The notes: a model not told the origin generated them from the sequence alone. 42,734 nucleotides of DNA from D37C17 sp964551815 (GCA_964551815.1 CAZKEL010000017.1:1-42734), one strand, 5' to 3'. Numbered from the stretch's first letter, positions 19,318-28,816 are shown. Translations and numbers: made by a program.

Positions 19318-21326
19318 TAGAGTAATCCTATATCTTTACGAAAATACCATTCCAGCGCTAATAAGACGATGAGAATCCACCAAAAACTCTGTGTGGACAA
19401 TCCGCTTATATGTAAATTCTTTTCGACCCTGACAGGGTTAATTTCGAGGTTTGCCAATAAAGAATCCAATGAATCAATAGAAGCATAATTTCCCCCAGTG
19501 GAATGGGCAGCAATTTTTAAAGACGAAATATTTTGAACCAGATCCTGTAATTCAAGATTAACATCCTGAATAATGAGAGGGTGTGTATTGCTGAAAATTT
19601 GTGTACCATCCGGCAGGGTTCCCTGGGCAGACACACGGTATTCCCCTGCAAGTGAAAGGCTGAAAGGACAGTCATACTCCTTCTTGCCTGGAGAATTTCT
19701 ACACTTAAATGAGAGGGTGTCACCTGAAGTATTTTCAGCGACTAATATAAGATCCTGAACAGGCATGTGGCTTACAGACTGTATTTTTCCTGAAATTTTT
19801 TCACCACGGGAGAATGATTCACCAGGGATACTCAATTGTAAGAGACCATTCTCTTGGTGATAGGCCTTCATAATTATAGTCTCTGTTAAATGCTTCAATG
19901 GAGACTGCTCATTTTGCTGCAGTTTTAAATGGCTTCCCATAAGCTCAGGAATTCCTATAAAAAAGAAATTGTCCTTCTGGAAACATAATTGGGAATTATC
20001 TTCATATTTTAACCAAGCTTCTGAGTCTGTTTCCCATTTCACATTTCTCTTTTGCGGGGGAAACTTTTCCATAATTGCCATATTATGCACTATCCAATTA
20101 GAATTAAGGTCAATAGAAATTTCAACTTCAGGATCAATAGGCAATCCTCTTAAAAAGGGAAACGCAGTATTTAATTTTCCAGCATGTGCTATATTGCTAT
20201 GTGGTCCTTCAATATAGATGATAGGAAGCTGTGCCTGTTTGGCAAAATTTGTCACTTCTCTGAAAATTTGCAGGTCAATATTAAAGGCAGGGAAATCATC
20301 TAAAACAATGAGTTGTGCCCCCTTTATCAATTCAGAGGAAAACTCTTTCTTCCAATTATTTACAGTCGTTTTATACAAATGTTCCAACTCAACATCCTCC
20401 AATACAGATAAACAATCTTTAATGAAAGCTGTATTTGGTGACAATCCCCCAGATATCATCAAAACTTGTTCTGATTCAGTATTCATATTTATCCTAAAGG
20501 AAAAAGTATTATTACTGATTTGTGATTCTTTTGTCAAGGGTGCTAAAGCTGCCACGTTTAATTGAGAGAATCGGTAAGCTGGTAATTTAATTTCAGTCTT
20601 TCTTTCGGAATATCCTTCGTTGAACTCAAGTTTATCCTGATAAATTATTTCTCCGTTACCATTTATTAATTCAAGCAGAGATTCAGTGCCCACATTTACA
20701 TGAGATGAGATATCAATGTTCAAAAAGACGGTATCTTCAGGTGAGAACTGGTGTCCGCTATACACATTTTCTATACGAATATCGTTCTGTTTTAAGACAG
20801 GTCCCACACCAATGGTATGCATGGGTATATGTTCAGGTAAGTTTAAATTGCTCAGTTCTTTACCTCTGGTTGCCATCCCATCAGTTAAAACCAGCACCTG
20901 TCTAGGATTGTTTTTTCTGATGAAAGAGGGGATAGATGAAAAATCTGTAACTGCTGCACTCGGGGTATTATTAATTTCTTCCAGGGTAGAAATAGAAAGA
21001 TCAATGCTATTTTTATCTTCCCATTTGTATAGCTTTTTAGAAACTTCCTTTATGGTTAAAGGTATATTTTCCAAATGATACTGCATACTTTGAGAATTAT
21101 CAATGATGGCGGTAATTTTCTGGGGCTCCATTTCAATATTCAGCCATTTTATCCAGGGGTTTAACAAGAGAAACAGTAATATTGAAAGAGTAAGTGTTCG
21201 AAGTGAAAAAAGAAAAAGTTTAAACCATATCTTTCGTTTAGATAATTTTGTCCAATATTGAATAATTAACCCGGTAAATATTACAAAAAACAAAAAAGTT
21301 ATAACAGGTGGCCCCAGGATTTTCAT
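19317..21326 (-). CDS. Membrane-anchored protein with a vWA-like domain, function unknown
   Basis: A 669-residue protein. Two N-terminal hydrophobic helices (about 5-25 and 35-60) are followed by a vWA-like domain (about 85-250) with an intact MIDAS start, DNSQSM, and VLVLTDGMATRG. A middle region (about 290-480) resembles the class I glutamine-amidotransferase-like fold often found in these proteins; a beta-rich part follows, and a last helix (WWILIVLLALEWYF) is at the C-terminus. It resembles BatA-type and related vWA membrane proteins. It overlaps tsaD by 4 bp and rfbB by 1 bp, so it is coexpressed with both. A link to envelope assembly is inferred from position only. Confidence 0.75.
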   Translation of the reverse strand: MKILGPPVITFLFFVIFTGLIIQYWTKLSKRKIWFKLFLFSLRTLTLSILLFLLLNPWIKWLNIEMEPQKITAIIDNSQSMQYHLENIPLTIKEVSKKLYKWEDKNSIDLSISTLEEINNTPSAAVTDFSSIPSFIRKNNPRQVLVLTDGMATRGKELSNLNLPEHIPMHTIGVGPVLKQNDIRIENVYSGHQFSPEDTVFLNIDISSHVNVGTESLLELINGNGEIIYQDKLEFNEGYSERKTEIKLPAYRFSQLNVAALAPLTKESQISNNTFSFRINMNTESEQVLMISGGLSPNTAFIKDCLSVLEDVELEHLYKTTVNNWKKEFSSELIKGAQLIVLDDFPAFNIDLQIFREVTNFAKQAQLPIIYIEGPHSNIAHAGKLNTAFPFLRGLPIDPEVEISIDLNSNWIVHNMAIMEKFPPQKRNVKWETDSEAWLKYEDNSQLCFQKDNFFFIGIPELMGSHLKLQQNEQSPLKHLTETIIMKAYHQENGLLQLSIPGESFSRGEKISGKIQSVSHMPVQDLILVAENTSGDTLSFKCRNSPGKKEYDCPFSLSLAGEYRVSAQGTLPDGTQIFSNTHPLIIQDVNLELQDLVQNISSLKIAAHSTGGNYASIDSLDSLLANLEINPVRVEKNLHISGLSTQSFWWILIVLLALEWYFRKDIGLL

Positions 21327-22336
21327 ACACCTATACTGTCATTTAATGCCAAGTTTGGGTTTGCTTGTAACTCCAGATTTGAGACTATCCCCGATTTTAA
21401 TGAGTGGTATCCTGCAATGGCAATCATTGCTGCATTATCGGTACAATATTTCAATGGAGGAAAATAAAAGTTTAAATTTTTCTCTTGTGCTAAAGTTTCT
21501 GACTTTTGTCTGAATGCATTATTGGCTGCAACCCCTCCAGTAATGGAAATATGACTGATACCCGTTTTTACTATCACCATTTCAAGGCGGTTAAGTAAAG
21601 TATTAATGATGGCAGTCTGATAGCCTGCAGCAATATGGGCCTTGTTTTCTTCAAATATATTAGTGTCCAATTCTTGGGATTTATAGAGCAAAGCAGTTTT
21701 TAATCCACTAAAAGAAAAGTTCATCGGCTGAGATTTCACAAGAGGAACAGGAAAAGGATACAGATGTGAATTTCCCTTTTTAGCCAATTTTTCTATTTCA
21801 GGCCCTCCCGGATAAGACAATCCAAGAATTCTGGCACCTTTATCAAAGGCTTCGCCTGCAGCATCATCTACCGTATTTGAGTGGAGAGTATAATTACCAG
21901 GAGCAGTGACTTCCCAGATTTGTGTGTGTCCTCCTGTTACCAAAAAACAGAGATAGGGATATTCTAACTGAGGATATGCCAGAAAACTAGCATACAGGTG
22001 CCCTTCTAAATGATTGACTCCAACAAAAGGAATATTTAGACCAATGGCAAGACCTTTGGCATAATTTAACCCAACCTGCAATGCTCCTGCTAACCCTGCA
22101 CCAAATGTGACTGCAATCGCATCTAAATCGTCAAATTTGATGCCAGCTTTATCAAGAGATGTGGTAACAATTTTATGGATTTGAGAGTCATGTTCTCTTG
22201 AGGCAACCTCCGGAACGACTCCCCCAAATTGGGTATGAATTTCCTGGGAGAGAACTACAGAACTGGTTATTTCCCCCTGTTCACAAACAGCGGCTGCAGT
22301 TTCGTCACAGGAACTTTCAATTGCAAGAATTTTCAT
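21323..22336 (-). CDS. tsaD: tRNA N6-threonylcarbamoyladenosine synthase subunit TsaD
   Basis: A 337-residue Kae1/TsaD protein of normal length starting at ATG 22336 (MKILAIESSCDETAAAV). Family motifs are visible: VNHLEGHLYA with the metal-binding His pair, LVTGGHTQI, DDAAGEAFDKGARILGL and SITGGVAANNAFR. With TsaB and TsaE it transfers the threonylcarbamoyl group to A37 of ANN-decoding tRNAs. An upstream ATG at 22372 would add 12 residues but lies inside the rpsA terminator stem, so I rejected it. No Shine-Dalgarno is seen. Expression may depend on read-through of that terminator or on a promoter inside rpsA. Confidence 0.95.
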   Translation of the reverse strand: MKILAIESSCDETAAAVCEQGEITSSVVLSQEIHTQFGGVVPEVASREHDSQIHKIVTTSLDKAGIKFDDLDAIAVTFGAGLAGALQVGLNYAKGLAIGLNIPFVGVNHLEGHLYASFLAYPQLEYPYLCFLVTGGHTQIWEVTAPGNYTLHSNTVDDAAGEAFDKGARILGLSYPGGPEIEKLAKKGNSHLYPFPVPLVKSQPMNFSFSGLKTALLYKSQELDTNIFEENKAHIAAGYQTAIINTLLNRLEMVIVKTGISHISITGGVAANNAFRQKSETLAQEKNLNFYFPPLKYCTDNAAMIAIAGYHSLKSGIVSNLELQANPNLALNDSIGV

Positions 22337-22340
22337 AGAT

Positions 22341-22374
22341 AAAAAAATGGGTCGAATATGATTCCGACCCATTT
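22341..22374 (-). terminator. Rho-independent terminator after rpsA
   Basis: On the minus strand a perfect 10-bp stem (AAATGGGTCG with CGACCCATTT, loop of 10 bases) runs into a T-run. It ends 17-50 bp after the rpsA stop and only 5 bases before the tsaD ATG. Confidence 0.85.
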
Positions 22375-22390
22375 AATTGCTGATGATTGA

Positions 22391-24376
22391 TTATTCAGAA
22401 TCCTGGGTAGCTCCGGTATCATCTTCACTACCGGATTCATTCGCCGATACCTGATCTATAACATCTTGAGGTATTTCAAGTTTTTCAGGTTCTAAAGGTT
22501 CAATTTTGTGACTTGGTTCATCCTCCGCCTGAGCTTCGTCAATCCCCAATTCCATCATGAGAATTATTTTCATATATTCTTCATCAACTTCCTGTACAGT
22601 AATCTCATGTGAATCACCTTCTTTGAAGTTTGTAAGTATATGATTTTTCTCGTGTTTCTTCAAGCGCTTTAGAGGAACTATTCCCTCTAAATTCTCACCC
22701 AAGTCAAAAATGATACCCTTGTCTAATACTTTTAAAATAGTACCGGTGACTACTTTTCCTGAAGGGAATTTAGTACGGATATCTTCCCAGGGGTTGTCTT
22801 CCACCTGCTTCATACCTAAAGCAAGACGGCGGTCTTCAGCAGAGACTTCCAGAATCTTTACTTTAACCTTATCACCTTTTTGTACGATCTCCTTTGGATG
22901 GCGGACTAATTTCGTCCAGCTCATATCAGAAACATGCACCAACCCATCAATGCCTTCTTCTAATTCTATGAAAGCACCAAATTGGGTCAAATTGCGCACT
23001 GAACCTTTATGTTCAGAACCCACTTCATATTTACTTTCGATAGTATCCCAGGGGTTATCCTGCAACTGCTTAATCCCTAAAGATATTTTCTTTTCAGCAG
23101 GATCAATATTGAGAATTTTCGCCTCTACTTTATCACCTACTTTAAACATATCTGATGGATGTTTGATATGACGAATCCAGGACATTTCAGAGATATGAAT
23201 AAGACCTTCTACGCCTTCTTCCAATTCAATGAAAGCGCCATAGTTCATCATATTTACGATTTTACCTTCAACAATAGATTCAATGGGGTATTTTTCCATT
23301 ATATCAACCCAGGGTTCTGGTTGTAATTGCTTCATTCCCAGAGATACCCTTACTTTCTCCACATCAAAATCAATTACTTTAACGGTTACTTTTTCACCCA
23401 GAGTTAATCTTTCAGTTGGGTGATTTATTCTGCCCCAGCTGATATCTGTGATATGAAGCAACCCATCAATACCACCCAAATCAACGAAAGCACCAAAATC
23501 AGTAATATTTTTTACAGTACCTTCCAGTACCATACCAATTTCCATGTCAGAAAGAACTGCCTGGCGTTTTTCCAGGAGATCATCTTCAAGTATCGCTTTT
23601 CTGGATAGAACGATGTTTTGTCTTAGTTCATTGAATTTAACTATTTTGAACTCTGATTCAACTCCAATAAATTCATCGAAATCAGTAACAGGTTTAATAT
23701 CTACCTGTGAGCCGGGAAGGAATGCCTGCACAACTCCAAGATCAACCACCATACCCCCTTTGATTCTTCTGGTTATCAGCCCGGTTATAAGTTCTTCTTT
23801 TTCAAAGCAGTTTCTAATTTCAGTCCAACGTTTTTGGAAATCAGCACGCTCTTTAGAAAGAATAATATTGCCCCGGCGGTCTTCAAATGTGTGAATAAAA
23901 ACATCAATATCCTGTCCGATTTCCGGGAGATCTTCAAACTCAGATTTCCGAATAATTCCTTCGGCTTTAAAGCCAATGTCTAACATGACATCGCGGTCGG
24001 TTATACCAACCACCTGACCTGTTACTACTTCCTTTTCTCGTATATCAGCAAAAGTCTGACTGTAACGGTCGTTTAGTTCAGGTGAGATTTCAGTAGTTTC
24101 GTCATATTGTTCCAATTCATCCCGGGAAACAGTTTTTATTTCCTCAAGGATGGATGGATCTAAATAATTAGTAATGGATAATTTCTGCAATTGCTCATCG
24201 GGATCATTTCCAGTTGTTACTTCAACTTCACTATCTTCTAAATCTGTCTCAACGACAACTTCTGCAGTAGATGCTGCAGTCTCTTCAGTTATTTCTTCAA
24301 TTGCATCTGTTGTGGAAGTTTCTTCCGATTCGGTAGTTTCCACTTCCTGGTTTTCAGTTATTTCTTCGATACTCAT
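22391..24376 (-). CDS. rpsA: 30S ribosomal protein S1
   Basis: A 661-residue protein with six S1 RNA-binding repeats. The two N-terminal ones (about 115-180 and 200-265, the second with FLPGSQVD) are divergent and serve ribosome docking; four are well conserved (about 285-360, 370-445, 455-530, 540-615; DFGAFVDLGG, NYGAFIELEEG, QFGAFIELEEG). An unusually long acidic Glu/Thr-rich N-terminal extension of about 70 residues and an acidic tail (NESGSEDDTGATQDSE) flank them. It helps mRNA binding at initiation. It follows cmk by 21 bp, a common cmk-rpsA pairing. Confidence 0.95.
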   Translation of the reverse strand: MSIEEITENQEVETTESEETSTTDAIEEITEETAASTAEVVVETDLEDSEVEVTTGNDPDEQLQKLSITNYLDPSILEEIKTVSRDELEQYDETTEISPELNDRYSQTFADIREKEVVTGQVVGITDRDVMLDIGFKAEGIIRKSEFEDLPEIGQDIDVFIHTFEDRRGNIILSKERADFQKRWTEIRNCFEKEELITGLITRRIKGGMVVDLGVVQAFLPGSQVDIKPVTDFDEFIGVESEFKIVKFNELRQNIVLSRKAILEDDLLEKRQAVLSDMEIGMVLEGTVKNITDFGAFVDLGGIDGLLHITDISWGRINHPTERLTLGEKVTVKVIDFDVEKVRVSLGMKQLQPEPWVDIMEKYPIESIVEGKIVNMMNYGAFIELEEGVEGLIHISEMSWIRHIKHPSDMFKVGDKVEAKILNIDPAEKKISLGIKQLQDNPWDTIESKYEVGSEHKGSVRNLTQFGAFIELEEGIDGLVHVSDMSWTKLVRHPKEIVQKGDKVKVKILEVSAEDRRLALGMKQVEDNPWEDIRTKFPSGKVVTGTILKVLDKGIIFDLGENLEGIVPLKRLKKHEKNHILTNFKEGDSHEITVQEVDEEYMKIILMMELGIDEAQAEDEPSHKIEPLEPEKLEIPQDVIDQVSANESGSEDDTGATQDSE

Positions 24377-24397
24377 AAAATGAGTCTTGCTCCTATG

Positions 24398-25051
24398 TTA
24401 TTGATTTTTTATAGTTTCTACGATGCACTGAACCTGACCCTCAAGAGTTAATTGAGTGGTGTCAATTTCAATAGCATCCTGTGCTTTTTTTAGGGGAGAA
24501 TTTTCCCGTGTAGTATCTTTATAATCCCGCAATTTAATTTCTTCTATGAGTGCATCTAAGGATTTCGTTTCACCCTTGGCAGATAAATCTTTTAATCTGC
24601 GTTTAGCTCTTTCCTCCACATCTGCAATGAGAAAAAATTTATAATCAGCGTCGGGAAAGACTACCGTCCCAATATCCCTTCCTTCTAAGACCACGTCTTT
24701 CCCTCTGGATAGTCTGCGTTGATAGTCCACCAGTCTTTCTCTGATTTGATAGACAGCACTGTACTTACTGGCTGATTGGGCCACCACAGAAGAAGTAATC
24801 TCTGTTGCAACATTAATACCATCCAACAGCAGTTCATCCTTTTCTGATCCGCCAAAATCCAAAGTAGTATTGTCCAGGATATGGGTAATGCCCGTGTCAT
24901 TCTCCGGTATTATTTTTTCATTGAGACATTTCAGTGCAATACCTCTGTACATGGCTCCTGTATTTATGTGTATAAAACCAAGTCTTTTTGCCACTTCTCT
25001 GGCAGTAGTGGTTTTTCCTGAGCCTGCAGGACCATCAATTGCAATAACCAT
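24398..25051 (-). CDS. cmk: Cytidylate kinase
   Basis: A 217-residue P-loop kinase of normal length: IAIDGPAGSGKTTTAREVA is the ATP-binding loop, NTGAMYRGIALK the CMP-site motif, and VLEGRDIGTVVFPDA and RAKRRLKDL the later family motifs. It phosphorylates CMP and dCMP. The ATG at 25051 directly precedes the P-loop. rpsA follows 21 bp downstream. Confidence 0.96.
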   Translation of the reverse strand: MVIAIDGPAGSGKTTTAREVAKRLGFIHINTGAMYRGIALKCLNEKIIPENDTGITHILDNTTLDFGGSEKDELLLDGINVATEITSSVVAQSASKYSAVYQIRERLVDYQRRLSRGKDVVLEGRDIGTVVFPDADYKFFLIADVEERAKRRLKDLSAKGETKSLDALIEEIKLRDYKDTTRENSPLKKAQDAIEIDTTQLTLEGQVQCIVETIKNQ

Positions 25052-25150
25052 CTCGTCTAAAAATACCTTTCCAAAAAGCTGGGAAATTTACAGAACTATT
25101 TTATATTTATAAAACATTTAAAGATTGGTGATTTGTTGGTTTGTTCTTAA

Positions 25151-25255
25151 CGGGAAATAAGGAGAAGGAGAAAGGAGGAAGGAAACAGGAAATAGGGGAA
25201 AGGAGGAAGGAAACAGGAATCAGGAGAAAGCAAACAGGGATCAGGAAGAAGGGAG
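25151..25255. repeat. Polypurine tract with degenerate 28-bp tandem repeats in the cmk upstream gap
   Basis: The 265-bp gap 25052-25316 contains about 100 bases that are almost only A and G on the plus strand. Units begin at 25171 and 25199; the first 21 bases of these two are identical, and a third, shortened unit starts at 25227. The motif GGAAACAGGAA recurs. The remaining part beside cmk is AT-rich (25082-25120) and could hold the cmk promoter. No gene was seen. Confidence 0.75.
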
Positions 25256-25316
25256 CCGATTGTACCGGCGGCGAATGCCATCTGTTAAATACTAAAGCTC
25301 AAAGTTAATTGTATTG

Positions 25317-26015
25317 TCAATCCCCCAATGTTCTCACCTCGTGTTTTTTCAATAATCGAAATTTTCCCGGAGCCAGGTTATTTACATGAAATCCTGCAAA
25401 TGATTGGCGGTGTAAATGAACAACCTTCGACTCTAAAACATTAAAAATGCGTTTCACTTCATGCTTTCTACCTTGCTTTAAACACACACTCCAATAGATA
25501 AGTCCACCCTTTTTTTCCAACCGTTTAAGGCTCCCTTTTGATACAGTGCCATCTTCCAAACGAAGCCCCTTTGAAAGTAAGTGATGCTTTTCTCTTGGAA
25601 TATCAATTTTTGTAGCAGCAATATAAATCCGTTCAATCTGATTACGGGGATGCATGAGAGAATTCGCTAATTCCCCGTCATTGGTAACCAAAATTGCACC
25701 GGTGGTATCTCTGTCTAACCTGCCAATGGTAAAGAGGCGATCATCAACAGGAATTAAATCAATGACTCTCTTTCTGCCCTGTGGGTCTTCAGAAGTAGAA
25801 ATATATCCTTTTAATTTATTGAGGAGATATACCCGTGTAGGAGGCATATTATCAAGGGTAAGGCCATCGCAAACTACCACATCATCGGGAGATACCTTAT
25901 AGGAAAAATCCTGATTCACTTTTCCGTTGATATGCACTTTTCCTGACTTTATGAGCAAATCACATTTCCGCCGGGATGCCACCCCGGATCTTGCCAGAAA
26001 TTTATTTAATCTCAT
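25317..26015 (-). CDS. rluB: 23S rRNA pseudouridine synthase, RluB/RsuA family
   Basis: A 232-residue enzyme (236 if the ATG at 26027 is used; I prefer 26015, which gives the usual MRLNKFLARSGVASRR start). The N-terminal S4 domain (about 1-60) is followed by the catalytic domain with FTIGRLDRDTTGAILVTNDG, where the Asp of RLDRDTTG is the nucleophile. KQGRKHEVKRIF is the conserved C-terminal motif. The gene overlaps the scpB end, the common scpA-scpB-rluB order, and closes the nine-gene operon. RluB is favoured over other RsuA-family members by that context. Confidence 0.9.
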   Translation of the reverse strand: MRLNKFLARSGVASRRKCDLLIKSGKVHINGKVNQDFSYKVSPDDVVVCDGLTLDNMPPTRVYLLNKLKGYISTSEDPQGRKRVIDLIPVDDRLFTIGRLDRDTTGAILVTNDGELANSLMHPRNQIERIYIAATKIDIPREKHHLLSKGLRLEDGTVSKGSLKRLEKKGGLIYWSVCLKQGRKHEVKRIFNVLESKVVHLHRQSFAGFHVNNLAPGKFRLLKKHEVRTLGD

Positions 26016-26571
26016 TGCCGGTTTCAAATAATTCTGGATCAGTTTGATTTCCCAGAAGCTCTTTTAATTCTTTTAATTTTGGAAGATCATTATGATGTTC
26101 CAATCCAAACGATTCTAAAAATAGACGGGTAGTACCAAAAAGAAGCGGTCTGCCAGCTGTACTTCCCCTCCCCTTTACGGTGATAAGTTCTCTTTCCATG
26201 AGAGTTGAGATAACTGAGCCGCATTCAACTCCCCGGATAGATTCTATTTCAGCTTTACTTACTGGCTGCCGATAGGCAATAACCGATAGGGCTTCCAAAG
26301 ATGGGCGGGAAAGTCGAATCTTTCGAGATTTATTAAACAGCTTTTGAATATAAACATGGAATTCAGGATGAGAAAGTATCTGATATCCTCCGGCAATTTT
26401 CTCAATAGAAATTCCTTTATTCTGCTTTTCATACAGGCCATTCAATTTTGCAACTGCTGATTTTAAATCTATTATTTCCTCATTTTCCAAAATTTGGTTC
26501 AGCTTCTTTTGAGTTAAAGGTTCGGGAGCAGCAAACAATAAGACCTCCACTAATATCTCAGGATTCTTCAT
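26002..26571 (-). CDS. scpB: Segregation and condensation protein B
   Basis: A 189-residue ScpB of normal length with two winged-helix domains (about 1-85 and 90-165). LVEVLLFAAPEPLTQKKL, SRPSLEALSVIAYRQPVSKAEIESIRG and RPLLFGTTRLFLESFGL are the standard family motifs. It joins ScpA and SMC in the condensin complex. It shares one base with the scpA stop and overlaps rluB. Confidence 0.95.
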   Translation of the reverse strand: MKNPEILVEVLLFAAPEPLTQKKLNQILENEEIIDLKSAVAKLNGLYEKQNKGISIEKIAGGYQILSHPEFHVYIQKLFNKSRKIRLSRPSLEALSVIAYRQPVSKAEIESIRGVECGSVISTLMERELITVKGRGSTAGRPLLFGTTRLFLESFGLEHHNDLPKLKELKELLGNQTDPELFETGNEIK

Positions 26572-27284
26572 CAGGCAACTTTAGACAGAGATACAGTTCC
26601 GAAAGGACACTCCTGCGAGATATGAATTTGTTTATTCCTCAATAATTCTAAAATAGCCATAAAAGTAACTACAATTTTTAGTTTTGTCTTCAAAGCCGGA
26701 AATAATGAACTAAAGGTAATTGAACCAGAAGAGGGTAGTGCATTCATCAGAAAATGAACCTGATCATCTAAATGGATAGGTTCTTGATGCAATTCATAGG
26801 GATTTACTTCAGGTAGTCTGTGAAGCAATTCTTGAAATATGGACGATAGGGTAAACAAAGTCACATTATGTAATACATCTTGAGGTTGACCATTCGTGCT
26901 TTTAACCGGCATCGAATTCCCCAATGGATACTGATATAAATGACTTTCATATAATTCTAATAATGTCTCACCTGCTTCTTTATACTGTTGATATTCTAAC
27001 AGTCGCTGCACCAATGGGGTTCTGGGATCTTCAATTTCTTCATCCTCATTATCAGGAATAGGCAATAGCATTCTAGCTTTTATATTCATAAGGAGAGAGG
27101 CCATATATACAAATTCACCACCTACATCAATATTCAAAATTTCCATCACCTTTATATATTCTAAAAACTCATTGGTAATATGAGAGATGGGAATATCATA
27201 AATATTCAGTTTATCCCTTTGAATAAAAAATAATAACAAATCCATGGGACCTTCAAAATTTTCAATCTTAATCTCATAAGTCAT
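26571..27284 (-). CDS. scpA: Segregation and condensation protein A
   Basis: A 237-residue kleisin. The N-terminal helical domain that contacts the SMC neck reads KIENFEGPMDLLLFFIQRDKLNIYDIPISHIT, the middle is flexible, and the C-terminal winged helix (about 165-230, VVTFMAILELLRNKQIHI) contacts the SMC head. It sits 3 bp after trpS and 1 bp before scpB. No smc gene is in the window. Confidence 0.95.
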   Translation of the reverse strand: MTYEIKIENFEGPMDLLLFFIQRDKLNIYDIPISHITNEFLEYIKVMEILNIDVGGEFVYMASLLMNIKARMLLPIPDNEDEEIEDPRTPLVQRLLEYQQYKEAGETLLELYESHLYQYPLGNSMPVKSTNGQPQDVLHNVTLFTLSSIFQELLHRLPEVNPYELHQEPIHLDDQVHFLMNALPSSGSITFSSLFPALKTKLKIVVTFMAILELLRNKQIHISQECPFGTVSLSKVA

Positions 27285-27287
27285 AAA

Positions 27288-28295
27288 TCAGCGTACCGGT
27301 GGTATGAATCCCACTTTTCTGTAAACTTTGCTTAGCGTTTTTCTGGCACGGAAAAAGGCGTTTTCTGCTCCCTTTTTTAGTACGGACTCTAAATAAGATT
27401 TGTCCTGCATAACTTTAGCATATTCAGCCTGTATTGGTCTTAAAAATTCTGCAATAGTCTCACCTAGTTCCCTCTTAAAGTCGGAATACATTTTCCCTTC
27501 ATATTCTGTTTCAATAGTTGAAATTGTTCTCCCGGATATCAAAGAATATATTTGCAGAAGGTTAGAAATTCCGGGCCGGGCATCATCCAGTTTCACCTCT
27601 GAGCCTGAATCAGTTATGGCTCTTTTAATTTTCTTCGTTGCAACATCAGGCATATCCAACAGCGCAATAAGATTATTCAAGTTTTCATCCGATTTGGACA
27701 TCTTCTTCTCCGGATTTTGAAGACTCATCACCCTGGCACCGGTTTTCGGGATATAGGGTTCAGGAATGGTAAAAGTATCTGAATACTGAGTATTAAATCG
27801 GTGTGCTAAATCTCGAGACAATTCTAAATGCTGTTTCTGGTCAGCACCAACAGGAACCAAATCAGCTTGATACAACAAAATATCTGCCGCCATGAGTATG
27901 GGATAGGTAAATAACCCTGCATTTATATTGGCAGCATGTTTCTGTGATTTATCCTTAAATTGGGTCATGCGGTTTAACTCGCCCATGGAGGTGATACTGC
28001 TTAATATCCACATTAATTCAGCATGCTGCGGTACATGAGATTGAATAATAATAGTGGACTTTTCAGGATCAATCCCACAAGCAATATATTGAGCCACAAA
28101 GGAAAGACAACGATTGCGTAATTCAGCAGGATTTTGTTTTATCGTTAACGCATGCATATCCACAACCAGGAAAATGCTGTCGTGACTTTCTTGTAGATCA
28201 ACCCAGTTTTTTATAGCCCCCAGATAGTTACCGATACACAGTTGACCACTGGGTTGTATTCCTGAGAGTAGTATAGGTTTAGGAGAATCAGCCAT
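27288..28295 (-). CDS. trpS: Tryptophanyl-tRNA synthetase
   Basis: A 335-residue class Ic synthetase. The start at 28295 (MADSPKPILLSGIQPSG) overlaps the HNH stop as TAATG; an upstream start at 28331 would run into that gene. The HIGH-equivalent motif is CIGNYLGA (TrpS tolerates change at the first position) and the KMSKS loop is KKMSKSDENLNNL. MAADILLYQADLVPVGADQKQHLELSRD is the conserved middle region (motif around GADQ). It charges tRNA-Trp. It is translationally coupled to the HNH gene. Confidence 0.95.
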   Translation of the reverse strand: MADSPKPILLSGIQPSGQLCIGNYLGAIKNWVDLQESHDSIFLVVDMHALTIKQNPAELRNRCLSFVAQYIACGIDPEKSTIIIQSHVPQHAELMWILSSITSMGELNRMTQFKDKSQKHAANINAGLFTYPILMAADILLYQADLVPVGADQKQHLELSRDLAHRFNTQYSDTFTIPEPYIPKTGARVMSLQNPEKKMSKSDENLNNLIALLDMPDVATKKIKRAITDSGSEVKLDDARPGISNLLQIYSLISGRTISTIETEYEGKMYSDFKRELGETIAEFLRPIQAEYAKVMQDKSYLESVLKKGAENAFFRARKTLSKVYRKVGFIPPVR

Positions 28296-28816
28296 TAATT
28301 TTTTTCCTGCATAAATAAGTAGGGTCTCCAAGAGGATTGAAACTGTTTAACATATTTTTGCAAATGTAAAATCATGGTTGGTTTGCGCGGTTTTTTCAAG
28401 AGCTGAAAACCTGATTCATTTAAAGGTTTATTCCCTTTTTTTGTATTGCAGGGTACACAGGCAGCTACCAGATTTTCCCAAGTATCCTCTCCCCCGTGCT
28501 TTTTTGATTTTATATGGTCAATGGTCATGGGTACCGATTTGGCACCGCAGTACTGACAGGTATGATTATCCCTTTTCAAAATATTTTTTCTGGACAGCAC
28601 AATATTTTTTCTTTGGACTCTGGCATAATACTTCAATTTAATCACAGACGGCAATGGAAGAGAAAGATAGGCAGAATGGATATTTTCACGGTAGTTTTCC
28701 ACTGCCTCTACTTTTTCATTTAAAACCAGAATAATTGCTCTTTTTGCACCGATGATCATAAGGGGTTCATAACTTTGATTCAAAACCAATACCCTGCGGT
28801 TTAAAATGGCTGCCAT
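28295..28816 (-). CDS. HNH endonuclease-domain protein
   Basis: A 173-residue protein. The N-terminal part (RRVLVLNQSYEPLMIIGAKRAIILVLNEKVEAVE) is typical of a widespread group of chromosomal HNH proteins. The HNH domain (about 80-140) has a zinc-type CxxC (CQYCG), DHIKSKKHGG, WENLVAACVPCN and TKKGN. It lies between NlpC/P60 and trpS with one-base overlaps at both ends, so it is a settled operon member rather than a mobile gene. The physiological role is unknown; DNA repair or defence are possible. Confidence 0.88.
   Translation of the reverse strand: MAAILNRRVLVLNQSYEPLMIIGAKRAIILVLNEKVEAVENYRENIHSAYLSLPLPSVIKLKYYARVQRKNIVLSRKNILKRDNHTCQYCGAKSVPMTIDHIKSKKHGGEDTWENLVAACVPCNTKKGNKPLNESGFQLLKKPRKPTMILHLQKYVKQFQSSWRPYLFMQEKN

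Noticed and set aside
22337..22372. N-terminal extension of TsaD from ATG 22372
   Set aside because: The extra codons lie in the rpsA terminator hairpin, and the TsaD family starts at MKILAIESSCDET.
28245..28270. Loss of the HIGH motif in TrpS (CIGN instead of HIGN)
   Set aside because: TrpS enzymes often vary at the first position (for example TIGN), so this is not a sign of inactivation.
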